Shown in pieces: positions 6,786-9,307 of a stretch of DNA of 9,307 nt (within the stretch, counting starts at the first letter, position 1; every line of letters starts with the position of its first letter). The DNA is from Clostridia bacterium (GTDB taxonomy: Bacteria > Bacillota > Clostridia > Oscillospirales > CAG-272): the NCBI GenBank assembly GCA_900753295.1, contig CAADYQ010000095.1, positions 1-9,307 of the forward strand, given 5' to 3'. The position numbers were made by a program, and so were the translations under genes. The notes under the pieces were generated by a model. That model saw nothing but the letters and a program-made list of their open reading frames with translations, was not told the DNA's origin and did no database searches.

Positions 6786-6814
6786 AGTATATCACGCCGC
6801 AAATCGTTTGTCAA
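6786..6814 (-). promoter_or_regulatory. Sigma-A-type promoter of the DUF2975-HTH-DUF4153 operon
   Basis: On the - strand, a perfect TTGACA (6809-6814) is followed after 17 bp by TATACT (6786-6791), with TG just upstream of the -10 box (extended -10). The start point should be near 6779, leaving a leader of about 48 bases before the ATG at 6731. It is flanked upstream by TTATCG repeats and downstream by a 15-bp dyad. Confidence 0.87.
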
Positions 6815-6820
6815 TAGCTT

Positions 6821-6860
6821 TTTATCGAAAAACGATAAAAATTTTCGGTTTATCGATTTA
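6821..6860. promoter_or_regulatory. TTATCG inverted repeat and extra half-site, candidate operator for the HTH protein
   Basis: TTTATCG (6821-6827) and CGATAAA (6833-6839) are perfect 7-bp arms around AAAAA. A further TTTATCGATTTA follows at 6849-6860, repeating the half-site. The cluster lies just upstream of the -35 box of the DUF2975 operon and between the two divergent promoters. Dyads with short AT-rich centres are usual targets of Cro/CI-type proteins. That the operon's own HTH protein binds here is inference. Confidence 0.55.
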
Positions 6861-6903
6861 TGGGAATGCATTTGCGGCGCGCGGAGGAGAAACGCACCGG
6901 CTA

Positions 6904-6932
6904 TTGACACGCGGGCTGATTTATAATATATA
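6904..6932 (+). promoter_or_regulatory. Promoter of the zinc-ribbon membrane protein gene
   Basis: A perfect TTGACA (6904-6909) lies 17 bp before TATATA (6927-6932), within an AT-rich stretch. Exact TATAAT hexamers at 6922-6927 and 6931-6936 have spacers of 12 and 21 bp, so the 17-bp pairing is preferred. The start would be near 6940, leaving a leader of about 55 bases. Confidence 0.65.
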
Positions 6933-6951
6933 TAATAATACATCATAATCA

Positions 6952-6975
6952 GTGACGTGCGCGCATCGCCGTCAC
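6952..6975 (+). promoter_or_regulatory. Leader hairpin before the zinc-ribbon gene
   Basis: GTGACG pairs with CGTCAC, extended by GCG with CGC after one bulged T, around a 5-base loop. It lies between the predicted transcript start and the ribosome site GGAGGA (6983-6988), seven bases away from it. No T-run follows, so it is not a terminator. It could stabilise the mRNA or influence initiation. Confidence 0.45.
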
Positions 6976-6994
6976 GACCATCGGAGGATTTATC

Positions 6995-7510
6995 ATGGCA
7001 TTCTGTTCAAAATGCGGCGCCGAGATAGATGAAGGCGCAAAGTTCTGTCCCAATTGCGGTGAAGCCACGGGAAGCAATAAGACTGACGGCAGTGCAAAAA
7101 ACGAAACCGGAAAAGGAACCGAAAACGAGTTTGAAAAGATCATAAACACACCCGATACGACCGAATCGTTCGGCCGGGACGACATTGCCAAAAACAAAGG
7201 CATGGCGGTCCTGTCCTACATATGGATCCTTTTCATCATCCCGCTTTTTGCCGCCAAGGATTCAAAATTCGCGCGTTTCCACGCCAACCAGGGACTTGTT
7301 CTCTTTATCGTTGATACCTGCGTAGCAGTGTGCGCGAGGCTCGCAAGGTCGATATTCGCCGGTATCCCGATCCTTTGGGTCGTCATGTCCATCGTTTTCT
7401 CTCTTGCCTCTGTCGCATGCTTTGCACTTGTTATCGTCGGTATCATCAATGCCGCTCAGGGCAAGGCAAAGGAACTGCCCCTTATCGGCAGCATAAAGAT
7501 CGTGAAATAA
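6995..7510 (+). CDS. Zinc-ribbon membrane protein (DUF4870-like)
   Basis: This 171-residue protein opens with a zinc ribbon, C4-x2-C7 and C18-x2-C21 (FCSKCGAEIDEGAKFCPNCG), the usual cytoplasmic N-terminal module of many Firmicute membrane proteins. A polar, low-complexity linker (about 22-67) follows. The C-terminal half is a membrane domain of three hydrophobic segments (about 69-85, 96-113 and 121-147) with FARFHANQGLVLFI (91-104), a phrase typical of DUF4870-type proteins. The ATG has the ribosome site GGAGGA six bases upstream. The gene stands alone: promoter upstream, two hairpins downstream, divergent from the DUF2975 operon. Function unknown; such proteins are often annotated as zinc-ribbon domain-containing proteins. 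Confidence 0.88.
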   Translation: MAFCSKCGAEIDEGAKFCPNCGEATGSNKTDGSAKNETGKGTENEFEKIINTPDTTESFGRDDIAKNKGMAVLSYIWILFIIPLFAAKDSKFARFHANQGLVLFIVDTCVAVCARLARSIFAGIPILWVVMSIVFSLASVACFALVIVGIINAAQGKAKELPLIGSIKIVK

Positions 7511-7524
7511 ATTTCGCATTAATA

Positions 7525-7558
7525 TATGTGGCTGGCGCATAAATGCGTCAGCCACATA
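7525..7558 (+). terminator. Long stem-loop 14 nt after the zinc-ribbon gene
   Basis: TATGTGGCTGGCGCAT pairs with ATGCGTCAGCCACATA: 16 potential pairs, one G-U, around AA (in practice the inner pairs open to give a 4-6 base loop). No T-run follows directly. The core matches the hairpin at 385-412. It may protect the mRNA 3' end or work with the terminator just downstream. Confidence 0.6.
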
Positions 7559-7571
7559 CCGATTATGTCAG

Positions 7572-7603
7572 CCCGCCGGACCGCTCCGTGCGGGTATTTT
7601 TAT
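7572..7603 (+). terminator. Rho-independent terminator
   Basis: CCCGC-CGGA pairs with TCCG-(T)-GCGGG, a 9-bp GC-rich stem with one bulged T and a CCGC loop, followed by TATTTTTAT. This is a standard terminator for the zinc-ribbon transcript and separates it from the Na/Pi cotransporter gene. Confidence 0.82.
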
Positions 7604-7656
7604 ATCATGTGGGAGATAATAAGGGCAATACAGCTTTCGGAAAGGTGTTTTTTGCT

Positions 7657-9307
7657 TTGAATATCCTCTCAATTCTTGACTTTGCAAGCGGACTGGCGCT
7701 CTTCCTTTTCGGTATGAACGTGATGGGAGAAAGCCTGCGCCGGCTCAGCGGCGGCAGACCGCAGGGATGGCTCGGACGGCTTTGCCGCACTCCGCTTCGC
7801 GGCGTGGCGCTCGGCGCTGTTGCGACTGCTATCGTGCAGTCCTCAAGCGCAATTACGGTGATGGTGGTCGGATTCGTCAATTCCGGTATCATGACGCTGT
7901 CGCAGTCGGTGGGCGTCATAATGGGGGCAAACCTCGGTACGACATTTACCTCGTGGGTGCTGTCGCTCACACAGCTCGGCGGTACGGCGGAACTTTTCAG
8001 TCCCGCGGCTGTTGCGTCCGTGCTGGCGGCGGTCGGGATCGTATTTATAATGGACTCGCGTACCGGCAGGCGGCGCGACCTCGGGTATGCCTTCCTCGGC
8101 TTTACCGTGCTGATATTCGGCATGGAGCTGATGAGCGACACTGTAAAGCCGCTGGCACAGAACGAGGATTTTGTGCGCATGCTCACCGTGTTTTCCAATC
8201 CGTTTCTGGGCATTGTGGCGGGGGCGCTTCTTACGGCGATAATACAGTCGTCCTCGGCATCGGTCGGGATATTGCAGGCGCTTGCCGCCTCCGGTGCGCT
8301 CACACGCGGTGCGGCACTGCCGATAATATTGGGGCAAAACATCGGGACCTGCCTCACAACGCTTCTTTCGGGGCTCGGTGCGGGCAAAAATGCCCGCCGT
8401 GCGGCGTTCATCCACCTGTATTTTAATGTGATAGGCACGGCGGCAACGCTGGCGGCGGTCGGGGTGTGGCGGCTTTTCGGCGGGCTTGCAGGCTATCTTT
8501 CCGCGCCTGCCGACGCATTTTCGATAGCGGCGATGCACACGGCGTTCAATGTTTTTTCCACGCTGATCCTGCTCCCGTTCGCACGCGGCCTTGAGCGGCT
8601 CGCGCTTCTTACCGTTCCGGATAAAAGCAAAAAGGATGCGCCTGTGCAGAGCACGGACGGCGCGCACGGCTTTGACGGTTACAGCATACTTGACGGGCGT
8701 TTTCTGTCGGCTCCCATGTTTGCATATTCAATGGCGCGCGCGGCGTTTTTCAGAATGTGCGGACTGGCGGAGGAAAATTTCGGTCTTGCCGTTTCCGGGC
8801 TTTCGGAAGAAAACGAGGATGCGCGGCGAAAGCTGGCGGAAAACGAACGGCTGATAGATGCGTATGAGGATTCGGTAAGGTCGTATCTTGTAAAGATCGC
8901 CGACGAGCGGCTGAGCGGGCGGATATATGCGCTTTACAGTGCGGTCGGCGATGCCGAGCGGATAGGCGACCATGCCGCGGTGATATCGGATACCGCGGCT
9001 AAAATGACCGGCGACGGACTTTTGCCGGACGCCGAAACGCTCGGCGAGCTTGGCGTATGCATAGACGCCGTGCGCGGGCTTCTGCGTGATTCGCTTACGC
9101 CGCCGTCTGCCGGCGATGACGGCTCTGCCGCCGAGCCTGCGCGTGAGGCGGTGCTCCGGCTCACCGGCGAGGTGTCGCGGCGTATCGTGGCGCGCATGAG
9201 CGTCAGCGGGGACGCGCGCTGCGGGATATGCCTTGACAAAATAATTTCGTCGCTCGAACGTATCGCCGACCACGCGGCGGCGATCTCTGCCGCGTCCCGC
9301 GGCTCCG
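7657..9307 (+). CDS. Na+/phosphate cotransporter family protein with C-terminal PhoU-like domain (cut by right edge)
   Basis: About 550 residues are visible and the frame is still open at the edge. Residues 1-315 form the membrane transporter with the paired QSSSA repeats of the NptA/PhoU-type Na/Pi family: QSSSAITVMVVGFVNSG (from Q61) with MGANLGTTFTSW, and QSSSASVGILQALAASG (from Q197) with LGQNIGTCLTTLL. The inverted-repeat halves form the substrate path and should import phosphate with sodium. After a linker, residues from about 354 form a helical PhoU-like domain with ERIGDHA (434-440) and its repeat ERIADHA (534-540), likely a cytoplasmic regulatory or metal-binding part. Members usually run 530-600 residues, so only a short tail is missing. 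I chose TTG at 7657, with GGAAAGGTG 9-11 bases upstream; a GTG at 7645 is possible but poorly served. The strong terminator just before suggests its own promoter, although I see no convincing one. Confidence 0.92.
   Translation, partial: MNILSILDFASGLALFLFGMNVMGESLRRLSGGRPQGWLGRLCRTPLRGVALGAVATAIVQSSSAITVMVVGFVNSGIMTLSQSVGVIMGANLGTTFTSWVLSLTQLGGTAELFSPAAVASVLAAVGIVFIMDSRTGRRRDLGYAFLGFTVLIFGMELMSDTVKPLAQNEDFVRMLTVFSNPFLGIVAGALLTAIIQSSSASVGILQALAASGALTRGAALPIILGQNIGTCLTTLLSGLGAGKNARRAAFIHLYFNVIGTAATLAAVGVWRLFGGLAGYLSAPADAFSIAAMHTAFNVFSTLILLPFARGLERLALLTVPDKSKKDAPVQSTDGAHGFDGYSILDGRFLSAPMFAYSMARAAFFRMCGLAEENFGLAVSGLSEENEDARRKLAENERLIDAYEDSVRSYLVKIADERLSGRIYALYSAVGDAERIGDHAAVISDTAAKMTGDGLLPDAETLGELGVCIDAVRGLLRDSLTPPSAGDDGSAAEPAREAVLRLTGEVSRRIVARMSVSGDARCGICLDKIISSLERIADHAAAISAASRGS

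Noticed and set aside
7607..7660. 17-codon ORF whose TGA overlaps the TTG start of the Na/Pi gene (TTGA)
   Set aside because: Its ATG directly follows the terminator T-tract and has no ribosome site, so chance is the simpler explanation. It would matter only if conserved as a leader peptide.
7605..8438. 277-codon open frame on the - strand (and another at 7843-8667)
   Set aside because: Both are antisense to the Na/Pi cotransporter, whose QSSSA repeats are unmistakable. The - strand products are Arg/Pro/Ser-rich and have no motif.
1..9307. CRISPR arrays, tRNA or rRNA genes, insertion sequences, phage or attachment sites
   Set aside because: No regularly spaced repeats, cloverleaf-like T-loop sequences, transposase motifs or flanking direct repeats were found on reading; the window is almost fully explained by protein genes and short control regions.

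Overview
The window reads as chromosomal DNA from a Gram-positive, low-to-mid GC Firmicute, most likely a clostridial (Oscillospiraceae-like or Christensenellales-like) gut anaerobe. This is inferred from strong AGGAGG-type ribosome binding sites, TTGACA/TATAAT promoters, GC-rich coding sequence between AT-rich control regions, and families typical of Clostridia: the TIGR03960/TIGR03936 radical SAM pair, DUF2975 with a YozG-like HTH, DUF4153/DUF4173, VanZ, and Na/Pi cotransporter with a PhoU tail. There is no sign of phage, IS element, CRISPR, tRNA or rRNA. Species cannot be named from the sequence.

Layout. (1) 1-370, + strand: the C-terminal end of a membrane protein cut by the left edge. 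(2) 443-3012, + strand: a two-gene unit with an uncharacterised B12-binding-like radical SAM protein (TIGR03960) and its usual partner DUF2344 (TIGR03936), joined by an overlapping stop/start and closed by a strong hairpin at 3069-3112. (3) 4348-3117, - strand: a membrane-anchored protein of unknown function translationally coupled to a VanZ-family membrane protein, driven by a promoter whose -35 box lies in the loop of the neighbouring operon's terminator. (4) 6731-4458, - strand: a tight three-gene operon, DUF2975 membrane protein, Cro/CI-type HTH regulator, and DUF4153/DUF4173 polytopic membrane protein. Its extended -10 promoter is flanked by TTATCG-type inverted repeats and a 15-bp dyad. 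(5) 6995-7510, + strand, divergent from (4): a zinc-ribbon membrane protein with its own promoter and a leader hairpin, followed by two hairpins, the second a textbook terminator. (6) 7657 to the right edge, + strand: a Na+/phosphate cotransporter with a C-terminal PhoU-like domain. It has a TTG start and is cut by the edge.

How the parts fit. The DUF2975/HTH pair plus DUF4153 protein looks like a self-regulated membrane module: a small DNA-binding protein encoded between two integral membrane proteins, with candidate operators directly at its own promoter. The zinc-ribbon membrane gene fires divergently from the same 263-bp control region and may share that regulation. The radical SAM/DUF2344 pair is the clearest catalytic unit of unknown substrate. 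In many Firmicutes it sits beside ribonuclease G and the L21/L27 ribosomal genes, but here it is followed directly by a terminator.

No unmistakably new system is visible. The most useful leads are the DUF2975-HTH-DUF4153 operon with its operator-like repeats, the terminator/promoter overlap at 4391-4431, and two near-identical hairpins placed exactly 14 nt after two unrelated stop codons 7 kb apart.
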